A DNA stretch of 64,000 nt from Chytridium lagenaria (GCA_025449115.1 JAHLKC010000011.1:124001-188000); one strand, 5' to 3'. Shown: positions 35,344 through 47,650, numbered from the stretch's first letter. The notes: generated by a model not told the origin, from the letters alone. Program-made: numbers and translations.

Positions 35344-38300
35344 ATGAACGTGGATGAGGGGCATGTCTCTAACGATGCGGCCATTCCATCTATTGATGGC
35401 CAACCCCAAAAGCAAAGGAAAAAGCAACGGATTCTGCTACAAAGAGGAAATCCATCAGTTCGAGCTGCTGCACCTGCAGTTCAAAGAGTTGTGTCATTAA
35501 GTAGGCCATTTGGTGCAGCAATCCGAATGTCTTTGGGTGAAGATGTTTCCGCCATCAGCACATCCACCGGTCCAGAAGAACCCATATTACCGCAGCAAAT
35601 ACCTCGTAAAGTCGTTGTGCGAGCTCCAGCACCTGAAATTGTAAGGGATTCGGATTCACCGTCACCACCACCATCACTGTTGTTGGATCCTCCTCTTCCA
35701 GTATCCCAGCCTCTTCCTCTCCCACCATTGTCAGGGCTCCCACGCACTGTTGCCCCATACAGCGACAATAACGAGAGGTCTCTAGTCCTGTGATGCCTCA
35801 AGTTGCATGCCAAACCAGAAAAACTGCAACTCCTCTCTGGAAACCACGAAAATCAAGAGCCCAACCATGGCAGGTGCCAGCACGTATTAAAGCAGCCCCT
35901 GGAGTAAATGATCTTCCTCCCCTGGTTGCAGCGGCAATGACCTTAGCTCCATCTGTACCAGAGGAGCAAGATGAGATCCAGATTGACGATCAAGTCCGCC
36001 AATTATTTAATTCAGCATTGAGACGTACCGCACTCTCCTGCAGCTGTACCCTCCGACGAATTTGACACGCCGGAATTACGACAGCTTGTGGCAATCACCC
36101 AGCAACAGCTTGCAGAGGAAGCTGTTTCAGCGGAAGTTATTCGGTTAGCCTCAGCAATTAGGCCTGCAAACACGTTACTTTCTTACAACAAGAAGCAAGA
36201 GGAATGGGCTCGCTGGTGTGATCGCGAGTATCCCAACATACCAGGTCGCTACCTCGTTACTTCCAGCAAAATGGTGTGTTTCCTTCGACAAGAAGTTTGC
36301 AATCGGAAAAAAAAAACGCGAAAAAGAAATGCTGCAGGAGAAGCACCTGATGGACAGCAGCACACTGAGAAAGCGACTGCTGCGCAAGGGTGTGTTGGCA
36401 TATCAACGTATGAGCAGTATTTGGCAGCTTTGAGCGATTTGTGGAAAGCACAGGTTAGTGGCTATTTGTAATTACCGCGTAAAATGTGTTCCATTTATTT
36501 ATTTTTATTCTAATATTATTTATGTTAGACCATTAACGTTCCGAATCCTGGGCCGAACCCACGCATGAGCACTTATGTGCATTCTTTAAACAAGCTTTAC
36601 AAAGACTTTTGTCAGAAGCGCGCGTTGGAGGACCATGTTGATCGTGGTATTGGTAGCTTTAATGATGGCTTTTCAACTGCCGAGAAGCTTTTAAGCCTTG
36701 TGGATCACGCGTGGAAAAGTGAAAGTGGCATTCTTTTGCCTTTTTTTCCGCTTACTGACATGAATATAGTCCAATCAACACGTAACATTGGGATGTTTCT
36801 TATTTCATATTTCTTTCTCTTCCGCGGAGATAATGTTCGCGAGCTGGACATTTCAGGTTGGCACCTTACAGAAATAAGCCTCAAGCGCGGTTTCAGGCCT
36901 GGAAAGTCAAACCAAGGTCAGTTTTTCTTTTTCCATTTTCTTTTTTTTTTTCTTTTTCTTTTTTCTATATTTTCGCGTTTGCTTCCATAACTGACACCAA
37001 AATATTTCAGTAAAGACACTCGTGTCGATGACCACCAGAGCAAGACAAATCAAGACGGACACAAAGAGTACATGGGTGCAATCCGACATAGAGAAGTACA
37101 TTATGCTCCATTGGGGCTTACGCGCTCCATTTATTTTGGCGGTTTCATCACTTAAACGAACCCTTTCCCGATTTTACGTCCTCAAGAACGTGGTTCCACA
37201 TCAAGACGTTTCCAAAAGTGACCAGTGCCAACTGAGAGCATATCCTATGATGCCCACCGCAAAGCTGTGACGAAAATGTTGGAGGATGCTGGGATTCAAT
37301 CAAGAGCTAAAACACATCTTGGGCGGGGGGGTGGGGCGCGCTGTGCACAACTCCAAGGGGTTCCTCGAACTGCTATTCAAGATGCAGGCCACTGGAACGT
37401 GACGGTTCTCGAAAATAGCTATCTGACAGATCTTCCGGTTCCATTCATTGAGACCATGGCGGGACATGACGGCTCTTTCTTTCTACCTCGTGGGAAAGTT
37501 TCGCCAAGTGAAGAGCTTGCCCGGAAAATCTTCCCGGAATTGGACGGATGGATTCACTTGCGCGAAACACGTGACGAGCGCGTACAGCTAACGATTGCAT
37601 TTGGAAACACGCTTCAGATGCTTCATTGGTTTCGAGAAGTCATTCTTCAAGACTCCGTTTGCCTTCGAAAAATCTATCCAAGCCACGCCCTTTGGAAACA
37701 CCCCCTGTTCCAAGATCCTGAATACGTCGCTTTTGCCGCCTTGGTTGAGGAAGAACTTAAAACACGTGATAGCGTGCCCTCTATGCTCTCTGAGTTTGCA
37801 CCTGCTATTGCAAGCTCGTTGGATGTATTGCAGAACACTCTAGACTCCCATGATCGTAGACAAGCGCTTATCGTGGAAAGATTGGGAGGATTAGAGGCAG
37901 CTATTCAGGCATCTGTGGACAACAATAACGAATGCTTTCAAGAACTTCAGAGTCAGCAGCAAGAATTTCGCGAACTTATACTCAACCAGGGAAGTAGACA
38001 AGTATCAGCCACAGCAGCATTTATGAGTCGTGTCTTAAGTGCTACTGTAAGTACACTTGAGGATGCAATATTATGAGGGATGTACTTCGTGAAGCTGGCC
38101 TTCAAACAGGTGAGCTTTATATTTTAGTTCATTATTTTACATTTATTTTTGTGTTAACCCTGTATTTTTATTGCATTAATTTAATTTTAGTTGAAGAGGT
38201 CGCGAATAGGAATGTCACTCAATCAACCTCCCAGAATATTGTTACGCGTATCAATGTGAACGAATCAACTGGAACCTTTGATAGAAGAGTGCAACGTGAG

Positions 38301-38634
38301 GAAATTTTGGGCATTGAGGAGGGGATGAACGTGGAGAGGGTGGATAATATTGTACCAACATACAAAATGTGTGGGGCAATAACGACGGTTCCGTTCTGCT
38401 GGCAGGAGTATAAGCTTGGATGGAATGGGGGTCCAGCACTTGCTGAGCTTGAGGATAAGTATGGAGCAAAATGGCGAAGAAGTGATCAAGCAAAGAAGGC
38501 TTTCAACAGGCGCGTGAAGATTTACACGCTCATAAAAGATGGCGTTGGAAGTCTTTCTTTGACGGAAAAGTGTGGTGGTTCAAAGGCTCGAGAATCTTCG
38601 TCAAGAAAAAGGAATGACTCTCATCAAGTTAAAT
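35344..38634 (+). CDS. Crypton tyrosine recombinase with Gcr1-like DNA-binding domain
   Basis: Transposase of a Crypton, a DNA transposon that moves through a tyrosine recombinase. A proline-rich N-terminus (35344-36060, with frame breaks) precedes a SAM-like core-binding region (VIRLASAIRPANTLLSYNKK, EEWARWCDRE, STYVHSLNKLYKDFCQKR). The catalytic domain shows arginine I in YFFLFRGDNVRELDISGW (about 36810-36860), the H-x-x-R box in THLGRGGGARCAQL (about 37310) and H plus nucleophile tyrosine in DAGHWNVTVLENSYLTDL (about 37380-37425). A coiled-coil stretch follows. The C-terminus, PTYKMCGAITTVPFCWQEYK, LGWNGGPALAELEDKYGAKW and RRSDQAKKAFNRR, is a GCR1_C-type domain, as in fungal Cryptons. Introns are likely at about 36452-36527, 36916-37009 and 38108-38190. 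About four frame breaks occur (near 35790, 36040, 37030 and 38075), similar in rate to the host genes. Confidence 0.8.
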
Positions 38635-38971
38635 GAAGCTATTAGAAAACAAATTATTACTTTAGCAGATATTATATAAAGAAAATATTTGTTTTAGCTC
38701 TATTTATGATTTCTTTTATTATTATTTAACTATTAAACAAGGTAATTAAATAGAATATGGGAAGAACCCGACATCTTACTACCGTAAATTTCAATGGAAC
38801 AAGCAACACTTTTTTGTTCTATGGGGCAAGCAACAGACAATTCTGTTAGCAGCCAGATTCTATTAATAGGTCTGCAATAAATTTTTTTTTTGCTCACTTG
38901 TAATACTTAATGTAATACAAACACTGACAACTTCGTCGAAGAAGGAGAAAAGTCAAGGGTAACAGCCATCC

Positions 38972-39424
38972 ATGCTCGGCCATCAACAAGATCCCATAAT
39001 TGATACACCGACGGTCGCCGGAGAACAAGCATCAAATCTTATTCTCATTGTCGGGCTTCACAAGGCGAACAATGGTCGCTTATGTGCGGTACATGAAGAT
39101 CCGGAGAAACCCTGCGGAAGTTTTGTTGAAGTCGGAAATCTTGTTCGTTTCAAGCGGAGTCTTATCACCAACAACGACGGCAAGTTCGAGCCTGCCATGA
39201 AAGCTGTCCTTTTTGATGCTGGAAACGAAAGTTGCACTATTGGGTTTCTGCCGCGTGCTTTCTTACATCGCGCAGAAGCCCTTCAACACAAGTTTCGCCC
39301 AAATTGTAGATCTGAAACAGCAATCTGAAAATGCAAACATGCGGCGCTTTTCTTACCGGAACGGCGGTGCTGCTAGTGCTCTCCTTCTTGATGAGTTCCA
39401 GGCTTTGAGTAATGTATTTGATTG
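38972..39424 (+). CDS. Transposon accessory ORF, HIRAN-like (tentative)
   Basis: Encodes about 150 residues, starting MLGHQQDPIIDTPTVAGEQA and reading LILIVGLHKANNGRLCAVHE, VEVGNLVRFKRSLITNNDGK, FEPAMKAVLFDAGNESCTIG and FLPRAFLHRAEALQHKF. After one frame break near 39293 it continues AQIVDLKQQSENANMRRFSY and ends QALSNVFD. The pattern G-x-x-V/L-x-F ... A-x-x-V-L-F-D-A-G ... I-G-F-L-P-R-x-x-x-x-x-A-E-A-L resembles the HIRAN fold, which in HLTF/Rad5 binds DNA 3' ends. That link is inference from a short pattern. The ORF sits inside the pogo-like element, convergent with the transposase. Confidence 0.5.
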
Positions 39425-39558
39425 AAAAGTAATAAAACATATATTTGAAAGACAGTGCGTTTACAATTTGTTTAATGGGTAGTTTTATAAACGACCAAAG
39501 AAGATATGGCGGTAAGTATTAATGATACAATCCGCTGATTATGCCTTTCCACGCACTA

Positions 39559-40940
39559 TCAATACATTTTGGCAATTTCTCCACGTCCAATTCTAACATC
39601 CGAGGCATTCTCTGCATGAATCAACTCCCCGATAGCAGCCTTGAGTCCATCTTTAAAGGGCTTGTTGATCCCCACATTACAAACTTGTAAAGCATTCGTG
39701 GAGTTCTCTGGTAAGAAGATTAGAATGGTGTTGCAAGCTGCTATGGCCTCAGCAACTGTCGCCATCTGATGGACTGAAAAACAGTCTAACATCAACAAGC
39801 AAACACCTTCGTTTAGTTTCGAAAGACCAAATGGTTTCCAGACTCGTTCTACCCAATCAAGCATCCCAATTTCATCCACCCAGCCGTTGGCTTGCACGGT
39901 GAAGAGACATCGTTGTAAATTTCTTCTAACTGGATGCACTCGCGCATAACTTTTCGACGTCGAGAGACGTGTGCACCCTCCGTAGCAACAGGGCGAGTAC
40001 CGTGAAACACACCATTGGCTTTAGTTTTGTTCCATCCCCTATTGCAGTAAGACTGCTTGTAGCCCTTCCACTAACTGAGATTAATAAAGAATGCGCATCA
40101 GCGTCAAGTGATTGAAATAATAAAAAAACAAATTCAAACAAAAATTCGAACCTCCTTTCTTCTTTGGTGCTTTCAACGAAATGGTTTTAGTCTCCGTTTT
40201 GGCAATAGTGGTATTAAACATCAAATCAAATTGGACATTTGTTTGATCCATATTACCAACATGAGATGGTTTTATATTGAAGTCCCGCATGATGCTCAAC
40301 ACAAACTGACGAAAATCTTCAATTTCGAGCTCGGTGATGGACAAGGTTTGTGCTATGTGGGTGATGCGACGGTTAACAGTATAACCATTGTCACTCAGAG
40401 TGCGCCATACCCAACTTGAAACCCTTCGGATCTGGCCTAATTTATCCTGCACGTTTCATGGCAACTGCCGTCCAAATTACCAGCAGGGATTACCGTCGTC
40501 CAAGGATTTTCTGGGTCAGGGATCTCCTCTCGAAGTGCAAGTTGTGATGCGGCTGTCGGGAGCCTTGCCTTATGGGATGCAGTCGCAAAAAACTCTGGTT
40601 GTTGTTTCAACACAGCCATGGCAAGTGTTTCACATCGCAGTGTTTTTCGTGATTTATTTTACCATCAACATAACCTTTTATGAGTTTTAGTGGGAGTAAG
40701 GGAGGATCACTGAGGTTAAGCAATGATCTTACCAGTGAGAAACGTGCCGAGACCCTCCTCAATTCCGTTACGTTTAGGGCCAGAGTTCAGAGTGAACTTG
40801 CCGTCAATTCCTTGCGGTTTCGAGGAACTTCTCGTATTGCTTTTCCCACCGGGATAATTGGGATGGCTGGACTCCATTTTGTAGCGCAAACAAGCGCATG
40901 GACTTCCCATTCACTTGAGCTTCCCACATCCTCTCCACCA
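39559..40940 (-). pseudogene. Pogo/DDE_1 transposase, broken
   Basis: The minus strand encodes a DDE_1 transposase in several blocks. From the 5' end: MVERMWEAQVNGKSMRLFAL (an HTH-like start), LALREEIPDPENPWTTVIPA, VNRRITHIAQTLSITELEIE, and the first catalytic aspartate in SHVGNMDQTNVQFDLMFNTT (about 40245). Next come TAIGDGTKLKPMV, the second aspartate in CLLMLDCFSVHQ (about 39785), and the third site, which reads LQVCNVGINKPFKDGLK: the usual D of C-D-V-G-x-N-K is N (codon AAT at 39676-39678). Joins need short introns (40092-40152) or frameshifts. The N would be expected to abolish catalysis unless it is a base-call error. Confidence 0.75.
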
Positions 40941-41222
40941 TAAGTTTTTACTTATATAAAGTGATGTGTTTACGAGTTCGCTTATTAGCGATAAGTGTGT
41001 CCGTAACAGGTTCGGACATAGTGACTTCACCTTGCGATAAAAAAAAACGGTCCCCCCAACAGTTCTGGCCTTCTATGACGTAACTCTCTTGATTGGATGA
41101 TAACTTATTCCCATTTTTCCTGATTTATTTATTAATAAAAAAAAAACTAAGTCCAATGGGGCAAGCAACACCCGATTTAATTAGCAGCCGGAATTGTTGC
41201 TTGCTCCATTGAAACTACAGTA

Positions 41223-43948
41223 TTTTCACTCACGCATTCCATCGTGCTGGAGACATGTACAACAGTTGTACTACAATCCTGCTGCGCGGTAATACAATAC
41301 CGACGAAATCTTTGAAACCTTTGTTGCAGCCAATCAGATCACTTTTTTTAAAATTTGGCTTATTGACCTTTGTGTCCCTGACATAGCGTCACAGCCATGT
41401 CCCCAAGTCACCAATTTGGATTTTGTTGGTCGTATAAGCGTTTATTATAGAAGTTGTGCTTAGTTTATGTTTCCTTTACCGCAGTTTAATAGTTTTCCGC
41501 ATATGAATTAGAGACAGAGGTTTTTATTATGAACAGCCATCACATGCGCCTATGCGGGTGGTCAAGATGTGTGTTGTTTGTTGTTCCCTTATGTTGATAG
41601 TTACTATATTTATGTATGTGTTTTTGGTGTTTGTTAGAAAGAAAGAGAAAGTTTGTGAACTTCATGATGGTTCACGGTCAATAAAGACCAATGATCAAAC
41701 CAATCAAACAGGTTGAGAATAAGGCTTTATTTACTTGACACGTCCGCAAATAGGCGCCGATGAACGAGAGGGCAAAAGACTTAGACAAAAATTAACATAA
41801 AAGAGTGAACAAACAACTCAGAGAAAACCTGTCTGACAGCGAATGAAGAGGAGAAAAAACTGAATCTCCTTGACGTGTCAGAACGCGTCTATCAGTTACA
41901 CAAAAGTATAGGGACCATAGCAAAGTGCCAACATCAAGGCTTTAGGAATATGAACTCCGTGCAAAATCACTGATAGTAAATTATAAAATTAATTTCTTTT
42001 TGAGAAATAAATCTGACAAGTTTAACACAGAAAACTATGAAAAAGAGCTCACAGAGGTTTAGAGTACCTGGGTTTGGGACTTTTAACCAAGCCGTTAACT
42101 TGGCAAAATCAGCCGCCACATGTCTAGGGGTGCCACCCATATCCGAGATCTCGGATAAAATCACGTGTTTTATCTGGCCGGGTACGGATACGGATTCCAA
42201 ATTTTTAGTGTTTATTTTTTTATTATTTAATATTTAATTTATTTATTAATTTATTAATAAAAATTAACGGAATAGTTATAAATATTGCTGACTTTCATTA
42301 ATTTTACTTTTTTGCAGAGGGACCACAGTTTATAATTGTTAGCAATAAGGTATAGGGATGTTAATTTCTAATTCATCGATGAGAAGATGGGGAAAAGTGG
42401 ATTTAAAGTCTCTCACTGTTTATGTTGGTGCAATGTGATACGACAAGTTCCTGACATTAAAAAAAAAGCACCTGCCATGTGGACTTTTCGTGAAGGGCAC
42501 CTATCCTGGAGTAAACCATGCTAATTTACTCTTCCCTCCAGGGAAGAAGCACACAAGTTACTGGAAAAGGTAATGATATGCGCCTATCATCCCATGGGTG
42601 GATTTTAGGCATACAAGGTTATTCAAGGGGTTTAAGTATTGACCAATTGAATGGCGCCCACCTGGAAGGACAACAGGTGTGCTAAGAAGACAGGATATTT
42701 TAGGTTGGATTGTGTAGTCATGGAATAGTCCATCCATGCTGCCTTTCCTCTTCTGGGACCCAAGACTGCCACCAGACCTCCCTTATATGGTAAAGAAGAT
42801 ATCACCAGCCCATCCCTTCCCCTTGGCGTCACCTTGGCAACCCTTATCACTGGCAAGGAACCAATGAGGAAGCTACAACTTAGAAAAAGAACAAGTACTT
42901 TGATAAAGGGCTGAGGAGGGATGATGAAAGACATATTGTATATAGTAACTTAATTTTGTGAAGGGAAATTGACTATAAAAAGGGGCAGTTTTTGTGTGGA
43001 AGGTCCTCAGAAGTTTTGGACTGAAGAATAAAAAGACCTCTCGTTTTAACTCTGCTGTCCCCAAATTACCTCCCAATCCCTCTGTATCTTGGTCATCTCG
43101 TGAGGCACTTCAAGATCTCTCTCTTTCTACCACCCTGCAGGAAGTTGCCAGCAATATTGGTTTGAACAGGAAACACTGCAGAACTCTCTACCCTGCTATA
43201 TCCCAAGTACCTTGCTGCTACAGACTTTTGCATCCTCTCCCAACCTCATTCGGAACGGCCTCTTGGCAACCTCTTGGCTTGCTCCCAGGTTCAGTAACAA
43301 GACTCCCGCAGGTGAAGACCCCCAGGTGTTAGAAAGATCGGTTTCTGTTGTATTTTTGGTGAGTGTAGCTTGAGACCCTGTTATTTTTTGGTGGGCTCAG
43401 GTCACTTTTGGTGGTTTTGGTTATTGTTTTCTCTGAACTTTTCAGATATTGGGCCAGAAGAGTTCACAAGTTGATAAGATTTACGTTCACCCTCTGAAGA
43501 CCTGGACTAGCCCATTGCACACCCCAGGCCTGGCTGCCTTTGGGCCAGTGCTACCTCTTTCTGTTTGAATATTCAATATTTTTGTTATGAGTTTTACCAG
43601 CGGGCGCTCAGGTAAGCGCGCCGCTGGGGGAGACTACACCTTGAACCAAGACATGAGTCTAAGAAGGCTTGAGCCCTGGATAGACGCCGCTCTGGCATGA
43701 TTTCTTCAAAGGTTTGGGTGGTATAACCACCTCTGTTCTATTCTCAATGGTTATGACAGACTATCTAGTTGCCCGTGAGTGGGAGAGCGGAATGAGCAGG
43801 GCCTTAGGTAGATGAGATCAGATAGGAACATGTTAAAACGGCTTACTGGGGCAATTTTGAGGCTTGGTAAACTCCTAGGAGCTTTGATGGACACTCTCTT
43901 TGAGCACTTTCCACCTAGGTATGTATGATCACCGATCTAGGTTCTTTG
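41223..43948. other. Repeat-rich intergenic sequence
   Basis: About 2.7 kb without a recognisable gene. The composition changes several times. The stretch 41640-41740 (direct GGTTCACGGTCAATAAAGACC and following) looks like the end of an LTR, but no partner copy is present. A minus-strand open stretch at 41967-42200 and another at 42632-42934 have no recognisable motif. Confidence 0.3.
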
Positions 43949-44320
43949 TTATAGTTCTTTGTTATTTTTTCTTTTATCATAGTAGAACTTGTTGGGAACA
44001 GTTAAGCATAACGGCAAACAAAATCTTTGCCTCAGCAAAAGAGAAGTTGCAGCCACCTGCAGACTCGGACAATGTCCAAGGATGAGCATGGCGCAACATC
44101 TCTCCATCATGGTCAAGGCTTGAAGCATGGAGGGCCAAAGAGGGAAACCATAGAGAAGGTGCTGGATTGCTTTCAAGTGACATAGTCCACATCTTGCATT
44201 GCTTTCTGTTCCTCTCCAGTATATTCTTAGAGGAATCAAGATTGGTAGGTTGCTCTGAAAAACACAGTTACAGAAACAGATGTGTGACATGTTTGAGTGC
44301 CTCGCATTCAGCAGCAGTCC
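43949..44320 (-). repeat. LINE-like remnant (zinc-finger after RT)
   Basis: The minus strand reads RCGLCHLKAIQHLLYGFPLW then PSMLQALTMMERCCAMLILG. The C-x-x-C-x6-HLL-x-G/C-P-L-W pattern is like the zinc-binding motif following non-LTR reverse transcriptases (zf-RVT). No RT domain remains. A related sequence lies at about 61100-61260, which supports a dispersed repeat family. Confidence 0.45.
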
Positions 44321-45245
44321 AAGTATATTCCAGGAAAATAAATTCATGAAATCTGGTGCACAATCTCAGTACTCCAAGGATTCCTGGCTTTTGTCCAGTA
44401 TCCTTTCACTTCCCAAGTTAGAACATAGTCAGCATTTTTAAATAGTTTTCAAAAATCATGTCCCTCCAGTCTGACATCTTGTTTCAGCACAAACTATTTG
44501 TACTATAGTGTTTGTCAATAAACAACACCCTCACTCCAAGTGCCTAACTGAGCTGTTAGGTTTGGTGTGCAAATCTATAATGGTTGGAGGAATAAGATTG
44601 TTGGTCTTCATATCTTCTTGTTAATCAATGCTGTTACCGTCACAAGAAACCAGATTGTAGCCTTTTTTTCAGAAAAAACGTGTGCTATTACAGTGCGTCA
44701 TCCATTAATTTTTCCCAAAATCTCTGGAGATATTTACTTGTTGGGTTGAGACAAATTCAAAAAATCTCTCTTATTTGATAGATCTCGTCAAAAGCTTTTG
44801 AACGACAAAGAGATATTTGAAATCCAATGGTAAAAAAAATTATGGGCGTTTTAAGTTTTAACAAGACATAGATATCCATGTGTTTAGATGGATGGAGGGA
44901 ATCAAATGGGGGCATTTTGAAAGGAGTTTTAATATGACAATGTGCTGGATAAGTGCCAATTATTTGTGTGACCAACATTTTATAACAATTTGTTTGACAA
45001 CCTCAAATCTTTGCCCTTAAAGTGGAGATGGTTTGTTTTCCACGCCCGCTTGATCCAACTCTGCCAACCATCTAACTGTGTTAGTTTAACAACTGACCCA
45101 TGCCTCCTCCACACAGCCAAAACGAGAGAAACCAGTTACTGGTTAAACAAATGTGACAGATAATGTTGGTTTTCCCAACATCACAGTTAGCGATGATAAA
45201 TCTACAACAAAAATAAATGATGATGCAAACCCATAAAACTTGTTA
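44321..45245. other. Unassigned sequence next to copia B1
   Basis: No gene, LTR or RNA could be supported in this stretch. Confidence 0.3.
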
Positions 45246-47306
45246 TGTAGGGGGTTACGGGGCTCAAATGTAACTAAATATACCTAGCCCTCACAAAGGT
45301 AAGTGTCTTCTTCATTAGTCATGTTGACCCCCTTCGCTACCTTCATTAACTTCTTCACTCCCTTCTTTCCTAGATGACCCATCCGCAAGTGCCATGGGTG
45401 CGGTGTCAGAGACTTCTCGGCTTTGCTGAGGTGGTCCTTGGCTGAATTGATCACTTGATCAAGGTAGATGAGGTTCTCTTTGCTGCTGTAGATGAATGTT
45501 GCAAGTGCTTGCGCTGACGGTTCTTTCTTTGGTTTAAGGTCATATCCGTCATCCTTCGGAAAGATGTCAAGATCCTTTTTCTCGCCATCCCAAGCGAGAT
45601 CAGGTTCCGTCCAATGTTTGGTACGTAAAAACGTTCTTGAGTATCAACGTTCCGGTTCTTTTGCCATTTCTAATCTTCACTTCACAGTCACCAACTCCAC
45701 GGGATTCAAAATTGCTGTTGTTGTCGGCAGTGCTGATGTTGCACTGAATGGAGCAGTAGTTCGACAGGATGTTGCGCTGGAACGTCATTGGTGAGTGGCT
45801 CCAGAGTCTAACATCCATCTAGTGTCTCTAGTCTGCGGACCGCCTTCCGAGCTCATGTTGACGGTAGGTACTGCTGCAACGAAAACCACAGGATTTCCTC
45901 CGTTGTTGTTGTTCTGATTGTTGTTTTGGTTTGCCAGGTTTGCGTTAGGTCTACGATTCCAACCATTGTTCGCGTCCTCCTCGACCGCGGAAACCCCCGC
46001 GGCCTCTTCCACGGATAAAGCCTCCTCCTGCAGCCGCAGGTTGAACGTGAGGTTCGTTTCTCTTTCGTTTCTGCTGTCGTTATTTCTTCTCGCGCTCCAG
46101 CAGTCTCTTGCTAAGTGACCTCTCTTTCCGCAATTGTAGCATTCTCGGTCCGCGCCGCCGCGGTGTCTTTGTTGTTGTTGTTGTAGCGTCCCTGCAGCAT
46201 GAGCCTGGGCGCCTTCGTTCTCTTCATTTTCCTTCTTTCTCTCTTTCAGTTTCGTTCATGTCTAACAGCTTTCCGACAACAAAGGCATAGTCAGCCTCGG
46301 CTTTGCTTCGTTCTCAAGAAGTTGACTATGATGTCGTATGCTTCCAGGAGAGTCGTCAGAAGAATGGAGATGGTTTTGCGAGGTTGGTTGACGAGACTTC
46401 CGCGATGTAAGTCTTCAAGTTGTCTTCTTCTTTCATCTTCAAGTTCGTGAGTTTGCGTCTAACAGCGTTTCTGTTTGTCTGAGCCTTTCTCTCATAGGTC
46501 TCATGATTTTATCCCAAGTTGCCTTTGCCGTAGGTTCGTCCTGTATCAACGGTAGGATGATGTCGTGAACTCTTGATTCGATTCTTGCTTTTGCTTTCAT
46601 TCAGGTCCTCTTCTTCTAACCTAGTCTTCTTTTCGGCATTTGTAGGCGTGTCAACGACTGCATAGGGCGTCCAGCCCTTCTCGACAAACTTCCAAAGGCC
46701 TTCTTGCCTTTCAAGTACCCGATCATGCGGTACTTCCAGATGTGGAACTGTTCCCATCAAACATCACCGGTTGTCGTCGTTTCTTTCGTCATCTTCTCGT
46801 GTTGACAGCTTTCTTTCTTTCTTGGGATGATCGCTCTTTTCTCTTTTTACTCTTCGGCCCTCAAATGGATCGATTCACTCCTCCTTCCAACCAGGTGAAG
46901 TGCTACCACTTGTAGGGGTTACGGGGCTCAAATGTAATAAAATATAATGAATTAATAAAGAGAATTATAGTATAAAATGGTGATGGAGTCTCCAGCGGTG
47001 ACAGGAGGTAATTACTACGAAACTTCCATGTATTAATGTTAACTACTTTTCGCAATACATGTAGGAGTGGGGATTACATCAGAACTCATGATCCGTAAAT
47101 CCCTCCAATTACGTATCATAAATTAAACATAAAATAATAAAGTTAAGGGATTAACGCATCCTCAAATGGAATGAGGAGCTCAATAAAACTGATCAAATCG
47201 AAACTTAAAATAACGCGTAAATGTATAAAGTTTGGGGGAACAATAACTTAGATAAAATAGCGAATGTGGGTGAGTAAAACAAAACAGAAAGATGAATAAA
47301 TCAACA
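45246..47306 (-). mobile_element. Copia family B copy 1 (internally deleted)
   Basis: Minus-strand Ty1/copia copy. Its 5' LTR is 46911-47306 (on the plus strand TGTAGGGGTTACGGGGCTCA at one end and AAATCAACA at the other). Adjacent at about 46895-46910 is a primer-binding-like stretch complementary to GTGGTAGCACTTC. Downstream on the minus strand come gag (GLWKFVEKGWTPYAVVDTP), a zinc knuckle CYNCGKRGHLARDC (about 46105-46145), an N-rich linker and the protease motif WMLDSGATH (about 45790). The copy then jumps from the GAG-pre-integrase region (about 45290) to 40 bp of 3' LTR (45246-45285), so integrase, RT and RNase H are deleted. The flanks (TGTTA and GTCTC) do not match as a target duplication. 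Confidence 0.8.
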
Positions 47307-47422
47307 GTCTCCACACGGTCCTTGATCTTCTCTTCACAGTCGAGAAGCCTGGCAACGACCAGGTTGTAGTCCTTGACCGCTTTGTCGTCTGTTTCAATGT
47401 TGGCAACCGCGACGTCGTAAGC
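47307..47422 (-). repeat. Inverted gag fragment of copia A
   Basis: This 116-bp piece is close to the reverse complement of element A gag at about 48351-48466. It lies between copia B1 and the truncated 5' LTR of element A. At the join with the LTR there is a perfect 10-bp palindrome, GTAAGCTTAC (47417-47426). Confidence 0.75.
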
Positions 47423-47650
47423 TTACGCGTGTTAGAGTTGAGCGCGAACGCGCCCCCTGGACTTCTAATTTAAATTCTGGACTTATTTTGAATTTCCCAC
47501 TTTGATTTACCTTCCTTGATTGGTTTATTTTCTTTATGCCAGTTTAATTATAATTCTACCTGTTTGTGATTGGACATTCCCTTCTAGCCTTTATTCTCTT
47601 TGTTCCCGTCAAGGCTCTCTGATTTGTTTATCTTGTAGTGGAGAGTTTTA

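Larger units (their letters stand above)
38782..41220. mobile_element. Pogo-like DNA transposon with TIRs and TA target duplication
   Basis: A complete 2.4 kb element. Its left end begins at 38782 after TA and its right end stops at 41220 before TA, the Tc1/mariner-pogo target duplication. Read inward, both ends share TTTCAATGGAACAAGCAACA (right end with G for one A), so the terminal inverted repeats are about 26 bp with one small indel near the tip. A second copy of the box ATGGGGCAAGCAAC sits inside each end (about 38821 and 41155). It carries a pogo/DDE_1 transposase on the minus strand and a different ORF on the plus strand, arranged tail to tail. Confidence 0.85.

Noticed and set aside
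43600..43720. tRNA-like segment with GCGCTCAGG
   Set aside because: No cloverleaf with A and B boxes in correct spacing could be formed by eye.
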